NCBI RefSeq assembly: GCF_045055655.1
Contig: NZ_JBANFI010000001.1
Span: 1-64,000 of the forward strand
Origin: Marinospirillum alkalitolerans
GTDB taxonomy: Bacteria; Pseudomonadota; Gammaproteobacteria; Pseudomonadales; Halomonadaceae
DNA length: 64,000 nt
Direction of reading: 5' to 3'
The notes under the pieces are model-generated. The model ran no database searches. It saw only the letters and a program-made list of their open reading frames with translations, and was not told where the DNA came from. Made by a program: the position numbers and the translations under genes. Positions 50,052 to 59,450 of this stretch are shown piece by piece (positions within the stretch are counted from its first letter, which is position 1; the number at the start of each line of letters is the position of its first letter).

Positions 50052-51397
50052 GCCATCCTGTGACTGCTGATTGGGCGGCGCAATTTGCTGCCCTGAATCA
50101 AGCGGCACCCGCTGGCTGGTTGAAGAGTCAGCGCATTGCCGCTTTCGCCCGCTTTGAGCACTTGGGTTTTCCCTCTGCATTGAATGAGCAGTGGAAGTAT
50201 ACCGACACGCGTAAGATCGCCACGACAGCCTATCAGTTGGCGGATCAGATCGATCTGGCTGCTGCGCAAGCGCTTTTAGACGCCCAGCACTGGGATCTGG
50301 AGGCTTATCGGATCGTGCTGGTGAATGGTCTTTTCTGCGCCGAACTCTCTGATCTGCAAGATCAACCTGCTGGCTTGGTGGTTGAGCCACTCTCCCATGC
50401 CTTTGAGCGCGAACTTGAGCTGACCAGCGGCATGATGGGGCGTCTGGCCGGCATCGATATCGATTCGATGACCGCGCTGAATTTTGCCTTTGCACAAGAA
50501 GGCGCGGTGATTCGTGTCAGCCAGCCGGTGAGCAAGCCAATTCATCTGATCTCCCTGTTCACTGAGCAGGCAGCGGCGCAGATGTCGCATACTCGCGTGC
50601 TGGTTGCTGTTGGACCATCAAGCCAGGTCGAGCTGATAGAGCACTTTATCAGCGCACCAGCGGCGGTGCATTTTAGTACGCGCGTGGCCGAGGTGGTACT
50701 TGAGCGCAATGCACAACTCAAGCATGTACTGGTGGAGCAGCTTGGGCCTCAGGCCAGCTTGATTGGGCGTGTTCAGGCAGAGCAAAAACGGGATAGTCGC
50801 TATCTGTGCCAGCACATTAATCTGGGTGGTCAGCTGGTGCGCGATGATCTGGTGTCAGATTTAATCGGTGAAGGTGCAGAGTGCCATCTAGCCGGTCTGC
50901 TCTTTGGTCGCCAGCGTCAGCATTTAGATGTGCATAGCCTGATGAACCATAATGCGCCGCAGACGCATTCGAGCGAGAACTATAAGGCGATTCTGAATGA
51001 TCGTGCGCAAGGGGTCTTTAATGGCAAGGTGGTCGTGAAGCGCGATAGCCAGAAGATCACTGCCGAACAGAGCAATGCCAACCTGTTGCTCAGTGATCGC
51101 GCCCAGATCAACACCAAGCCAGAGCTCGAAATCTACGCCGACGATGTCAAATGCTCGCATGGTGCGACCACGGGGCAGCTGGATTTAGACGCGCTCTTCT
51201 ACCTGCGCGCTCGTGGTGTCGATGAAGAACAGGCGCGTGGTTTGCTCACACTGGCCTTTGCAAATGAAGTGATTGACCAGATCGAACATGCCAGCCTGCG
51301 CCATCAGGTTGAGGAGCTGGTTGCAGGCCACCTGCCGCAGCGGGTGGAGATAGAGACACCTCAGCTGGAGTCTGCCCATGCCTCAGCCAGCCTATGA
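50048..51397 (+). CDS. sufD: Fe-S assembly scaffold SufD
   Basis: A 449-residue SufD, paralogue of SufB: N-terminal helical region (FEHLGFPSALNEQWKYTDTRKI) and the C-terminal beta-helix with HSSENYKAILNDRAQGVFNGKVVVKRDSQKI and the SufBD signature DDVKCSHGATTGQLDLDALFYLRARG. It partners SufB in the scaffold. Its 3' end overlaps sufS by 20 bp. Confidence 0.96.
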   Translation: MSHPVTADWAAQFAALNQAAPAGWLKSQRIAAFARFEHLGFPSALNEQWKYTDTRKIATTAYQLADQIDLAAAQALLDAQHWDLEAYRIVLVNGLFCAELSDLQDQPAGLVVEPLSHAFERELELTSGMMGRLAGIDIDSMTALNFAFAQEGAVIRVSQPVSKPIHLISLFTEQAAAQMSHTRVLVAVGPSSQVELIEHFISAPAAVHFSTRVAEVVLERNAQLKHVLVEQLGPQASLIGRVQAEQKRDSRYLCQHINLGGQLVRDDLVSDLIGEGAECHLAGLLFGRQRQHLDVHSLMNHNAPQTHSSENYKAILNDRAQGVFNGKVVVKRDSQKITAEQSNANLLLSDRAQINTKPELEIYADDVKCSHGATTGQLDLDALFYLRARGVDEEQARGLLTLAFANEVIDQIEHASLRHQVEELVAGHLPQRVEIETPQLESAHASASL

Positions 51398-52610
51398 TCT
51401 TAGCGCCCTGCGTGCTGAGTTCCCGATTCTGAAGCGTGAGGTGAATGGTCGGCCGCTGGTGTATCTGGATAATGCCGCCACCTGCCAAAAGCCGCTGGCG
51501 GTGATTGAGGCGATGGATGACTACTATCGCCAGACCAATGCCAATATTCACCGTGGCTTACACACCTTGTCGCAAGAGGCGACCGATGCGCACGAGCTGG
51601 CACGCACCAAGGTGCAGCAGTTGATTCATGCCGCCTCCAGCAAAGAAGTCATTTTTACGCGTGGCGCGACTGAAAGTATCAATCTGGTTGCACAAAGCTG
51701 GGGACGCGCCAACCTGCGTGCCGGAGATCAGGTGTTGATCTCGATGATGGAACATCACGCCAATATCGTGCCTTGGCAGCAGTTACGCGATCAAATCGGG
51801 ATTGAGCTGCTGGTGATCCCGATTCTGCCGGATGGTCAGCTGGATCGGGCCGCCTTTGCACGTTTGCTGACACCGCGGGTCAAGCTGGTTGCCATCACGC
51901 AGGTCTCCAATGCGCTGGGCAGCATCACCCCCTTGGCGGAGATCATCTCAGCCGCGCATGCGCAACAGACGCCAGTGCTGGTCGATGGCGCGCAGGGGAT
52001 TCCGCATCAGCCAGTCGATGTTCAGGCTTTGGATGTCGATTTTTATGTCTTCTCAGGCCATAAGATGTACGGCCCGACGGGGATAGGCGTGCTCTATGGA
52101 AAGGCTGAGCTGTTAGAAGCCATGCCCCCTTGGCAGGGTGGTGGCGATATGATTGATATCGTGACTTTTGAGAAGACCACCTACGCCGGTTTGCCGCATA
52201 AGTTTGAAGCTGGCACGCCAGCGATTGCTGAAGCGATCGGGCTAGGGGCAGCTGTAGATTGGATGCAGCGTGTTGGTGTGCAAGCGATCGCCGACTGGGA
52301 GCATCAGTTGCTGACCTATGCCACGCAGCAGATGCAAGCGGCCCTACCCGGTTTGCGTTTACTCGGCACCGCACCCGATAAGGCAGCAGTGATCTCCTTT
52401 GTGCTGGAAGATGCCCATGCGCAGGATCTGGGGCTGTTACTTGATCAGCTGGGCATTGCGATTCGAACTGGTCACCACTGTGCGATGCCGGTGCTACATC
52501 ACTTGGGTGTTAATGCGACGGCGCGGGCTTCTTTTGCTGCTTACAACACCTTCGCTGAAGTCGATGCTTTTGTGACTGGATTGGTGCGCGTGCGGGAGAT
52601 GCTGCAATGA
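51378..52610 (+). CDS. sufS: Cysteine desulfurase SufS
   Basis: A 410-residue PLP enzyme of group II cysteine desulfurases. Lys229 in VFSGHKMYGPTGIG binds PLP and Cys368 in IRTGHHCAMPV carries the persulfide. It supplies sulfur to SufBC2D. No SufE or SufU partner gene follows in this window. ATG 51378 lies inside the end of sufD; the stop overlaps the sufT start as ATGA. Confidence 0.96.
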   Translation: MPQPAYDLSALRAEFPILKREVNGRPLVYLDNAATCQKPLAVIEAMDDYYRQTNANIHRGLHTLSQEATDAHELARTKVQQLIHAASSKEVIFTRGATESINLVAQSWGRANLRAGDQVLISMMEHHANIVPWQQLRDQIGIELLVIPILPDGQLDRAAFARLLTPRVKLVAITQVSNALGSITPLAEIISAAHAQQTPVLVDGAQGIPHQPVDVQALDVDFYVFSGHKMYGPTGIGVLYGKAELLEAMPPWQGGGDMIDIVTFEKTTYAGLPHKFEAGTPAIAEAIGLGAAVDWMQRVGVQAIADWEHQLLTYATQQMQAALPGLRLLGTAPDKAAVISFVLEDAHAQDLGLLLDQLGIAIRTGHHCAMPVLHHLGVNATARASFAAYNTFAEVDAFVTGLVRVREMLQ

Positions 52611-53176
52611 CAGAAGGCGTCAGACAAGGTGTCGCAAAGGGCGATCGGCTGACGCTGTTGCGTGAAACCGAGGTGATCTCTGTCCCCTTTGGCAAGGCGG
52701 TGACGCTGGCAGAAGGGGAGAGTGTTGAGGTGATGCAAGCCAAGGGCAGTACGGTCAGTATTGGCTATCAAGGGCGTCTTTATATGGTCGAAGGCCCTAA
52801 TCTGGATGCCCTGGGTCTGCCGGCCTTATCGCGCCCGCATCTGCCTGCAGGTGCCAGCCAGCAGCAAATCGAAGACTTTGCTTGGGCGCAGCTGCGTACC
52901 TGTTTTGATCCAGAGATTCCGGTCAATATCGTTGATCTGGGGTTGGTCTATGGCTTGAAGGTGGTCGAGCTGCTCGATGGCCGTAAAATGCTCAACCTGA
53001 AGATGACGCTGACCGCACCCGGCTGTGGTATGGGTGAGGTGATAGCAGCTGATGCCAGACGAAAAATCCTTGGGGCCGAGGATCTGAGTCGAGTGAATAC
53101 CGAGATCGTCTTTGATCCCCCTTGGTCACGCGAGATGATGACCGAAGAGGCGCAGCTGGAATTAGGGATGTTCTAA
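52607..53176 (+). CDS. sufT: Fe-S assembly protein SufT (DUF59/MIP18 type)
   Basis: A 189-residue protein: an N-terminal extension of about 85 residues with SufT-like strands, then a DUF59 domain (FDPEIPVNIVDLGLVYGLKVVEL and LTLTAPGCGMGEVIAADA with the conserved Cys). SufT proteins help mature Fe-S proteins at late stages when demand is high. The four-base overlap with sufS shows it belongs to the operon. Confidence 0.9.
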   Translation: MTEGVRQGVAKGDRLTLLRETEVISVPFGKAVTLAEGESVEVMQAKGSTVSIGYQGRLYMVEGPNLDALGLPALSRPHLPAGASQQQIEDFAWAQLRTCFDPEIPVNIVDLGLVYGLKVVELLDGRKMLNLKMTLTAPGCGMGEVIAADARRKILGAEDLSRVNTEIVFDPPWSREMMTEEAQLELGMF

Positions 53177-53179
53177 GCG

Positions 53180-53216
53180 CAGTCAGCCATATCACGATGC
53201 TGCATATGGCTGACTG
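53180..53216. terminator. Hairpin terminator between sufT and the convergent chemoreceptor gene
   Basis: Perfect 13-bp arms CAGTCAGCCATAT and ATATGGCTGACTG around an 11-nt loop, four bases after the sufT stop; a T-run follows about ten bases downstream. Confidence 0.65.
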
Positions 53217-53243
53217 AGAGGACGACTTTTTGTATCGCGCCTC

Positions 53244-54917
53244 TTATTTTTGCAAACGGAAGTGCTTCACCTCGTCTTCGAGCAAGGTCGATAGACGGGC
53301 GAGTTCTTCACTGGCACGGGCGACCTGCTCGGCGGCGGTGGCGGTTTCTTCGATCGAATGACTGATGTTATGCACGCTGCGATTGATTTCTTCAGCGACG
53401 CTGGATTGCTCTTCAGCTGAGGCTGCAATCTGCGTGCTCATATCGCGAATGGCTTCAACCGCTTGGTTGATCGCTTCGAGGGCATCACCGGCGACCTGCG
53501 CCTTCTTCACTGTATCCTGACTCTGTGCATGGCCTTGAGCCAGCTGCTCTGCGGCAATGCGTGAGCTGTCCTGCACCTTGGCAATGCTGGAGTGGATATC
53601 TTCAATCGAGCTTTGTGTCCGCGTTGCCAGTGAGCGAACTTCATCGGCCACCACGGCAAAGCCACGGCCATGTTCGCCGGCGCGCGCGGCTTCAATCGCG
53701 GCATTCAAGGCCAGCAAGTTGGTTTGCTCGGCAATATTTTGGATCACCTCCAGCACGCTACTGATCTGCTCACTGTGTTCTAAAAGCTGTTCAGTGCTTT
53801 GTGCTGACTGGCTGATCTCTTCCGCCAGATGGTTGATTGAACTCACTACATCCTGAACCGCGCTCAGGCCAGACTCAGCCTTAGCATCCGCAGTTTCTGA
53901 GGCGGAAGAGGCCGAGGCAGTATAGTGCGCGACCTCTGCCACGGTTGCGCTCATTTGGTTCATCGCGGTGGCCACCTGCGCGGCTTCATCCCGCTGCTGG
54001 AGGATCGCGCTATTGGTTTGTGAGCTGGAAGCCGAAAGCTGTTCAGCCGCAGCGGCCACCTGCACCGAGGCCTCAGTCACACGCTGCATCATCTGGCGCA
54101 GCTCGGTGACCATCTCTAAAAAACTATACAGCAGGCTGTGCTTGGGCAGGGTTTGCTTGAGCTGCTGGTTCGAGGTGAAATCGCCTGAAGCCACGCGCTC
54201 TACCACCGCCTTCACCTCGCTAGGTTCACCACCGAGCTCATTCATCACACGGCGAATGATATAGAGAGCTGAGCCGATACCCACCAATAGACCGATGAGC
54301 AGCAACACAGTGGCACTGGTGACAGAAGCCTGGGCAATAAAATCAGCTCCGGCTGCTTCAGTTTCAGCCAGCTCGCGGGCCTCGCGCACCAGCTGGTTCA
54401 GCAGCTGGCCCATGCGCTCGGAATCAGGGATCATGGCTTGAATATAATCCAGATAACTGCGTTGCAGCTGGGTGAACTGCTCCGCCGCACTGGCGACTCT
54501 TAAGCGCTCAACTAAACGATCCAGCTCAACATAGTGTTCACGCCAGCGGGTGTAGGCCTGATCAAACTGACGCTGGGTCTGGCTGAGCGCTTCAAGGCCT
54601 TCAAGCTGCGCCAGACGATCACGTTGCTGTTGAATGGCTTGGTAGGATGCCTGACGCTGCTGCTGCACATTGCTAATAATCTGCCGCGTCTGCTCACCTG
54701 GTTCGCTGAGGCTCGCCACCCGCCAAGTTTGGGCACGAATGGCCATGCGCTCAAAGTTGATATGATCAAGCGCAGTCACTGCAGGAAGGTAGGTGATATT
54801 AAACTCAGCCACTTCTTTTTGCAGGCGTGTGCTGCTGAACATGCTGGTCATGCCATTGATCAGGATGATCAAAATCAACAGTCCAAAACTGATCGACAGC
54901 AGCTGTTTTAACTTCAT
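53244..54917 (-). CDS. Methyl-accepting chemotaxis protein, four-helix-bundle sensor type
   Basis: A 557-residue chemoreceptor: TM1 about 7–25, a periplasmic all-helical sensor of about 170 residues, TM2 about 203–224, a HAMP-like linker (MNELGGEPSEVKAVVERVASGDF) and the signalling domain with EQTNLLALNAAIEAARAGEHGRGFAVVADEVRSLATR. No C-terminal CheR-binding pentapeptide is seen. GAGGGAG precedes ATG 54917. The signal it detects is unknown. Confidence 0.9.
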   Translation of the reverse strand: MKLKQLLSISFGLLILIILINGMTSMFSSTRLQKEVAEFNITYLPAVTALDHINFERMAIRAQTWRVASLSEPGEQTRQIISNVQQQRQASYQAIQQQRDRLAQLEGLEALSQTQRQFDQAYTRWREHYVELDRLVERLRVASAAEQFTQLQRSYLDYIQAMIPDSERMGQLLNQLVREARELAETEAAGADFIAQASVTSATVLLLIGLLVGIGSALYIIRRVMNELGGEPSEVKAVVERVASGDFTSNQQLKQTLPKHSLLYSFLEMVTELRQMMQRVTEASVQVAAAAEQLSASSSQTNSAILQQRDEAAQVATAMNQMSATVAEVAHYTASASSASETADAKAESGLSAVQDVVSSINHLAEEISQSAQSTEQLLEHSEQISSVLEVIQNIAEQTNLLALNAAIEAARAGEHGRGFAVVADEVRSLATRTQSSIEDIHSSIAKVQDSSRIAAEQLAQGHAQSQDTVKKAQVAGDALEAINQAVEAIRDMSTQIAASAEEQSSVAEEINRSVHNISHSIEETATAAEQVARASEELARLSTLLEDEVKHFRLQK

Positions 54918-55139
54918 GGTGGTGCTCCCTCTTTATTATGAGCGGCATGACAAGAACGTCAGCGGCAGATCTGAGTAAGATAAGGTGACATTATATCAAT
55001 AAATGCTCAACCACTCACTGTCACCAAAGAATAAGCGCGACGAGGTGGGGAGATTGAGCCACAAGGCAGACTCTGGTCTAATGGCGCTCTTTGTGGCCTC
55101 CATGCGTGTTTTTTTCAGCGCCCTAAGTAGAGAGAAGCG

Positions 55140-56351
55140 ATGAGTTCAGCAGCGGTATCTGGCCCGCGTCAGCAGGTCATCAAACACCAGACAGAATATA
55201 CCCTCCTCGGCACGGCTCACGTGTCCAAGCAGAGTGCGGATGAAGTGCGTGCTCTGATTCAAAGCGGCGAATTTGATGCCGTGGCCATCGAGCTGTGTCC
55301 TGCGCGCTTTGCCAGTATGACCGACCCTGATGCCTTGGCGAAGCTGGATTTGTTTCAGGTGATCAAGCAAGGCAAGGCGGGCTTGGTGGCCGCGAATCTG
55401 GCCTTGGGTTCTTTTCAGCAGCGGGTTGCAGAAGAATCAGGCATTGCGCCTGGGGCAGAAATGCAGGCAGCCATCGAAGAAGCCCAGGCAAAAGGCCTTC
55501 CGCTGTGGTTGATTGATCGGGATGTGGGTATCACCTTGAAAAGGGTGTATCGCAATGTACCTTGGTGGCAAAGAGCCGGCTTGTTAAGTGGTTTAATCGG
55601 CAGCCTCTTTTCACGCGAGAAGGTCAGTGCAGACGAGATCGAAAAACTCAAAGAAGGCGATGTACTGGAATCCACCTTTAGTGAATTTGCCGCTGAATCA
55701 GAGAAGCTTTATCAGCCGCTGATCGCTGAGCGGGATCACTTTATGGCGCTGCGCCTCGCTGAAGAAAACGGCACCAGCCAGTACAAAAAAGTATTGGTGG
55801 TGGTTGGGGCAGGGCATTTAAAAGGTTTGGCTGAAAATCTAAACAGCCATTTGCCTGAGAAGCCCCAAGAGCAGCTGGCTATTTTGAATAGCCAGCCGGC
55901 AGCCAGTCGCTGGCCGAAGATGCTTCCTTGGGTGATCGCTGCGTTGGTCTTGCTGGGCTTTGGCTTGGGTTTTAGCCGCAATACCGAGCTGGGCTGGCAG
56001 TTGATTACGGATTGGGTGCTGATCAATGGTGGGTTGAGCGCCTTGGGCGTGTTGATTGCCGGTGGGCACCCACTGACGGTGCTGACCGCCTTTCTTGCTG
56101 CGCCCTTAACCTCGCTGAATCCGACCGTTGGCGCGGGAATGGTGGCGGCTGCGGCTGAACTTTGGCTGAGAAAACCAACGGTCGCGGACTTCTCCTCCTT
56201 GCGCCAAGATACGGCTCAGTGGACTGGCTGGTGGAAAAATCGTGTCTCACGCACCCTGTTGGTCTTTATTTTGGCCACCCTGGGCTCAGCAGCGGGCACC
56301 TATATAGGTGGTTTTCATATTGTTGGTTTGTTATCGGGTTCCGCAGCCTAA
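55140..56351 (+). CDS. TraB/PrgY-family membrane protein
   Basis: A 403-residue protein: soluble N-terminal TraB/GumN (TIKI-like) domain with GTAHVSKQSADEV and the second metal-site phrase VVGAGHLKGL, and a C-terminal membrane part with about four helices (from residue 258). In enterococci PrgY/TraB reduces pheromone activity; in Gram-negative bacteria the family is probably a metallopeptidase-like membrane protein of unknown substrate. AGAGAAG precedes ATG 55140. Confidence 0.87.
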   Translation: MSSAAVSGPRQQVIKHQTEYTLLGTAHVSKQSADEVRALIQSGEFDAVAIELCPARFASMTDPDALAKLDLFQVIKQGKAGLVAANLALGSFQQRVAEESGIAPGAEMQAAIEEAQAKGLPLWLIDRDVGITLKRVYRNVPWWQRAGLLSGLIGSLFSREKVSADEIEKLKEGDVLESTFSEFAAESEKLYQPLIAERDHFMALRLAEENGTSQYKKVLVVVGAGHLKGLAENLNSHLPEKPQEQLAILNSQPAASRWPKMLPWVIAALVLLGFGLGFSRNTELGWQLITDWVLINGGLSALGVLIAGGHPLTVLTAFLAAPLTSLNPTVGAGMVAAAAELWLRKPTVADFSSLRQDTAQWTGWWKNRVSRTLLVFILATLGSAAGTYIGGFHIVGLLSGSAA

Positions 56352-56377
56352 GGGCAACTAAGAGAGTCGTATCAGAC

Positions 56378-57313
56378 ATGGTGCAAAGAGAACTAAAAAA
56401 TATGGGGCAGCGCCTCGCTAAACAGCAACTGCGCGGCATGGCACGGGGTAACAAGCGGCGCTCTGCGCCCCGTTCCCGCCGTGGTGGGCGCTGGTTATTG
56501 CTGGTGCTGATCATTGCTGGGCTGGGCTACTATGCCTATGAACGCCAAGTGCGTGAACAGCATGCCTTTGGTGGTGTGCCTGTCGTCCAGGACTGGCAGG
56601 ATTGGCAGAACTGGCACCGTGTTTTACGCAATGATGGTTTTATGCTGGGCTACTCAGACTGGCGCATGAACCCCTTGTGGGTCACCTACCGCTTGGATAA
56701 TCGGCCCACGCAAGCCATAGGCCAGCGTCCATCACGCTTTGAAGAAGATTGGCGCACCCTGCCTTTTTGGCGGGCCAGCCATGATGACTATACCCATAGT
56801 GGCTATGATCGCGGTCATCTGGCACCCAACTATGCGATTGCGCAGATTCATGGGCGAGAGGCGCAGCTGCAAACCTTCTGGATGACCAATATCAGCCCGC
56901 AGACGCCTGAATTGAATCGTCAAGTCTGGCAGCGTATCGAGCAATCCGCGATGGATCATTTTGTACAGCTGAAAGGTGAGATGTGGGTGATCACTGGTCC
57001 GGTATTTGGAGATCAAGTTGAGCGCTTGAGTAGTAGCTGGCGTGTGCAGGTGCCAGAGGCTTTTTATAAGATTTTTATTGCCCCTGAAACGGCCGATCGT
57101 CCGCTGCGCGTCCTGGCTTTTTTGGTGCCGCAAAATGTCCGTGGCAACGAGCCACTGGATCAGTTCTTGGTTAGCGTGCGTGAGATCGAACAGCGTACCG
57201 GTCTGAATTTTATGCCGCGTGTCGAGCCGAGCCTGCAAGAGTGGGTCGAGACGAGTATTCAGGCTGAGCCTTGGCAGGTGGAAAGCGTGAGTCGGCGGCG
57301 CGGCAGGTTTTAG
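56378..57313 (+). CDS. Membrane-anchored DNA/RNA non-specific endonuclease (NUC1 type)
   Basis: A 311-residue protein: a very basic N-terminus (about 1–38, RGNKRRSAPRSRRGGR), one transmembrane helix (39–55), then an endonuclease NS domain. The catalytic motif is DRGHLAPN (144–151, general base His147), with Asn180 and Glu188 in the metal-binding helix (LNRQVWQRIE), and GPVFGD later. By the positive-inside rule the nuclease faces the periplasm. ATG 56378 is chosen; ATG 56402 is an alternative. It lies 26 bp after the TraB-family gene, probably the same transcript. Confidence 0.87.
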   Translation: MVQRELKNMGQRLAKQQLRGMARGNKRRSAPRSRRGGRWLLLVLIIAGLGYYAYERQVREQHAFGGVPVVQDWQDWQNWHRVLRNDGFMLGYSDWRMNPLWVTYRLDNRPTQAIGQRPSRFEEDWRTLPFWRASHDDYTHSGYDRGHLAPNYAIAQIHGREAQLQTFWMTNISPQTPELNRQVWQRIEQSAMDHFVQLKGEMWVITGPVFGDQVERLSSSWRVQVPEAFYKIFIAPETADRPLRVLAFLVPQNVRGNEPLDQFLVSVREIEQRTGLNFMPRVEPSLQEWVETSIQAEPWQVESVSRRRGRF

Positions 57314-57322
57314 GCCAGAGCC

Positions 57323-57352
57323 AAACCACCTTGTTGCCAAGGTGGTTTTTTT
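57323..57352 (+). terminator. Rho-independent terminator after the nuclease gene
   Basis: AAACCACCTTG, TTGC loop, CAAGGTGGTTT and further Ts, 9 bp after the stop, between convergent genes. Confidence 0.92.
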
Positions 57353-57377
57353 ATGCGCCAAGATCAAAACACCCGAT

Positions 57378-58898
57378 TTAAACCCAGTGGGTGACCGCCC
57401 AGAAGCCGATCCCTCCCATCACCAAGGTGTAAGGCAAGGCCATGAGAACCATGCGCCCATAAGACAGGCGCACCAGTGGCGCAATGGCCGAGGTGAGCAA
57501 AAACAGAAAAGCCGCCTGACCATTGGGTGTGGCAATGCTGGGCAAGTTAGTGCCGGTATTGATTGCCACCGCCAGCTGCTCAAAGTGCGTGCGATCGATC
57601 GCACCGCTGAGCAAAGCCCCTTTGACTTCGCTGATGTAAATCGTGGCAACAAAAACGTTATCTGAGATGGCGGATAAGAGACCATTGGCCAGAAAAAATA
57701 ACCCTGGCTGCTGCTCAAGAGGCTGAGCCAATACCCAGCTAATAAAGGGTGTGAACAGGTTTTGGCTATGAATCACCGCCACAATGGTAAAAAAGACCAC
57801 CAAAAGCGCGGTAAAGGGCAGGGCTTCTTCAAAAGCCTTACCGATCTGGTGCTCTTCATTAATGCCGTTTAGACTGGTGAGCAGGATAATCACCGCAAGG
57901 CCGATCAGGCCAACTTCGGCCCAGTGTAAGGCCAAAGCCACCACCAAAAAGACCGCCACTCCAGCCTGAATGCTGAGTTGAATGCGCTCACGCTGGGTGC
58001 GCTGTTCGCTTTGATCACGATCAAAATCTTCTAGGATGCTGCGCACGCGTTGCGGTAGGCGTCCGGCATAACCAAAAAAGCGGCCCAGCGGCCTGATCTT
58101 CTCCAGCGCCAAGCAAGTGAGCAACCCTGCTGCCAGTACCGGCAAGGTGACGGGTGCCATATGGAGGAAAAAGCCGACAAAATCCCATTCCGCTTCTTTG
58201 GCAATCAGCAGATTCTGAGGTTCACCGACCATCGTACACACACCGCCGAGGGCCGTACCTATGGCCGCATGCATCAGTAATGAGCGTAAAAAGCCACGAA
58301 ACTGGATCAGATCCTCACGCTGGGATTCCTGAACATCGACATCATTGCCATGATCATGGCTGTATTGGTGGTAGGTCTTTCCAGAAGCCACACGGTGATA
58401 AACAGAGTAAAAGCCGACAGCAGTCGAGATGATCACTGCCGTGACGGTCAGGGCATCAAGAAAAGCAGACAGCAGCGCGGCGGCAGCGCAGAAAATCAGT
58501 GCCAGCAGTGATTTAGAGCGCACCCCAACCAGAATTTTGGTGAAGGCAAAAAGAAGCAGCTGCTTCATAAAATAGATGCCCGCCACCATAAACATCAGCA
58601 GCAGAATCACTTCTAGATTGTGGCGGACTTCATAGAGCACCATGTCGGGCGTGGTCATGCCCAGAAAAACGGCCTGAAGCGCGAGTAGGCCGCCGGGAAG
58701 CAGCGGGTAGCACTTGAGTGCCATCGCCAGCGTAAAGATAAATTGCGCCAGCAAAACCCATCCTGCAAAAGCTGTCCACGGGCCGGGCAGCCAATGCATG
58801 ATGGGGTTGATCACCAGAAACAGGAGGATCAGGGATTTGTACCAGGATGGGGCGTTGCCGAGAAAGTTCTTGAGCAAAGCTTGAGGAAGCGCTGCCAT
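57378..58898 (-). CDS. nhaB: Na+/H+ antiporter NhaB
   Basis: A 506-residue antiporter with about 12 helices and the NhaB phrases NFLGNAPSWYKSLIL, CTMVGEPQNLLIAKEAEWDFVGFF, AISDNVFVATIYISEVKGAL and INTGTNLPSIATPNGQAAFLFLLTSAIAPLV. It exports sodium in exchange for protons in the inner membrane. ATG 58898 has AAGGAG seven bases upstream; the open frame continues to 59318 but without family similarity. Confidence 0.95.
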   Translation of the reverse strand: MAALPQALLKNFLGNAPSWYKSLILLFLVINPIMHWLPGPWTAFAGWVLLAQFIFTLAMALKCYPLLPGGLLALQAVFLGMTTPDMVLYEVRHNLEVILLLMFMVAGIYFMKQLLLFAFTKILVGVRSKSLLALIFCAAAALLSAFLDALTVTAVIISTAVGFYSVYHRVASGKTYHQYSHDHGNDVDVQESQREDLIQFRGFLRSLLMHAAIGTALGGVCTMVGEPQNLLIAKEAEWDFVGFFLHMAPVTLPVLAAGLLTCLALEKIRPLGRFFGYAGRLPQRVRSILEDFDRDQSEQRTQRERIQLSIQAGVAVFLVVALALHWAEVGLIGLAVIILLTSLNGINEEHQIGKAFEEALPFTALLVVFFTIVAVIHSQNLFTPFISWVLAQPLEQQPGLFFLANGLLSAISDNVFVATIYISEVKGALLSGAIDRTHFEQLAVAINTGTNLPSIATPNGQAAFLFLLTSAIAPLVRLSYGRMVLMALPYTLVMGGIGFWAVTHWV

Positions 58899-59074
58899 AG
58901 GAGATCTCCTTGATAAAGAGAAGTGGAAAGAAAAAACGAACGTCAGCGGACATGCATGGCATAAGCAAGGTTTCCTTGGGTGTGTCTGCATTGAGGGCTG
59001 GCAGAAAAAAGCGGCCTTAGCGTGCGACAATTTGCTGCATTGCACAAGCCTGCTTAAGTCGGGTGGGCCATCCT

Positions 59075-59104
59075 TTGGACTTGCCTGCTTGAGGTGTGTA
59101 TAAT
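59075..59104 (+). promoter_or_regulatory. Strong promoter for the SulP–USP operon
   Basis: TTGGAC, 18-bp spacer, consensus TATAAT. The transcript would start near 59111, about 340 nt before the SulP start codon. Confidence 0.6.
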
Positions 59105-59450
59105 TCTGCGTTTTCGATCTTCTTATTGGCTGCTGAAAAGGAAGCGCTCCGGTGTAACTCCCCCCTCTTTTTTGATACTGCTTTTTAGCCATCTTGCGAT
59201 CTTCAGACAGGCTAAAACCTGCGGTCATCTCCGTGTTTGCTTTCGTGTTCGCTTGAGTGCGTTCACGCTTCTGATGTTGTTCGTCATTTGCTGATGTGGA
59301 TTTTTTTGGGCTGCTCATCGCCCAGGTAATCAGGCTTTCATCGCGGGTTGTTCACGTCTTTCGTTTAACCTGCTGGCGGCCCTCTCTTGGGCTGTAAAGG
59401 GTGTGAGCGGCAAATGTGTCTATTGCAATAAAAATGCTCAGAGAGAAATC
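59105..59450 (+). other. Long untranslated leader of the SulP–USP operon
   Basis: About 340 nt without a supported gene between the promoter and the SulP start. It can form several hairpins: TTTTAGCC (59183–59190) against GGCTAAAA (59210–59217), GGGC/GCCC near 59310–59323 and again near 59379–59393. A 66-codon frame within it has no ribosome site. I recognise no known riboswitch class. Confidence 0.4.

Noticed and set aside
59094..59294. A 66-codon frame in the SulP leader
   Set aside because: Its ATG overlaps the spacer and -10 region of the predicted promoter and it has no ribosome site.
58899..59318. N-terminal extension of nhaB by 140 residues
   Set aside because: The extension has no NhaB similarity and an ideal AAGGAG–ATG start exists at 58898.
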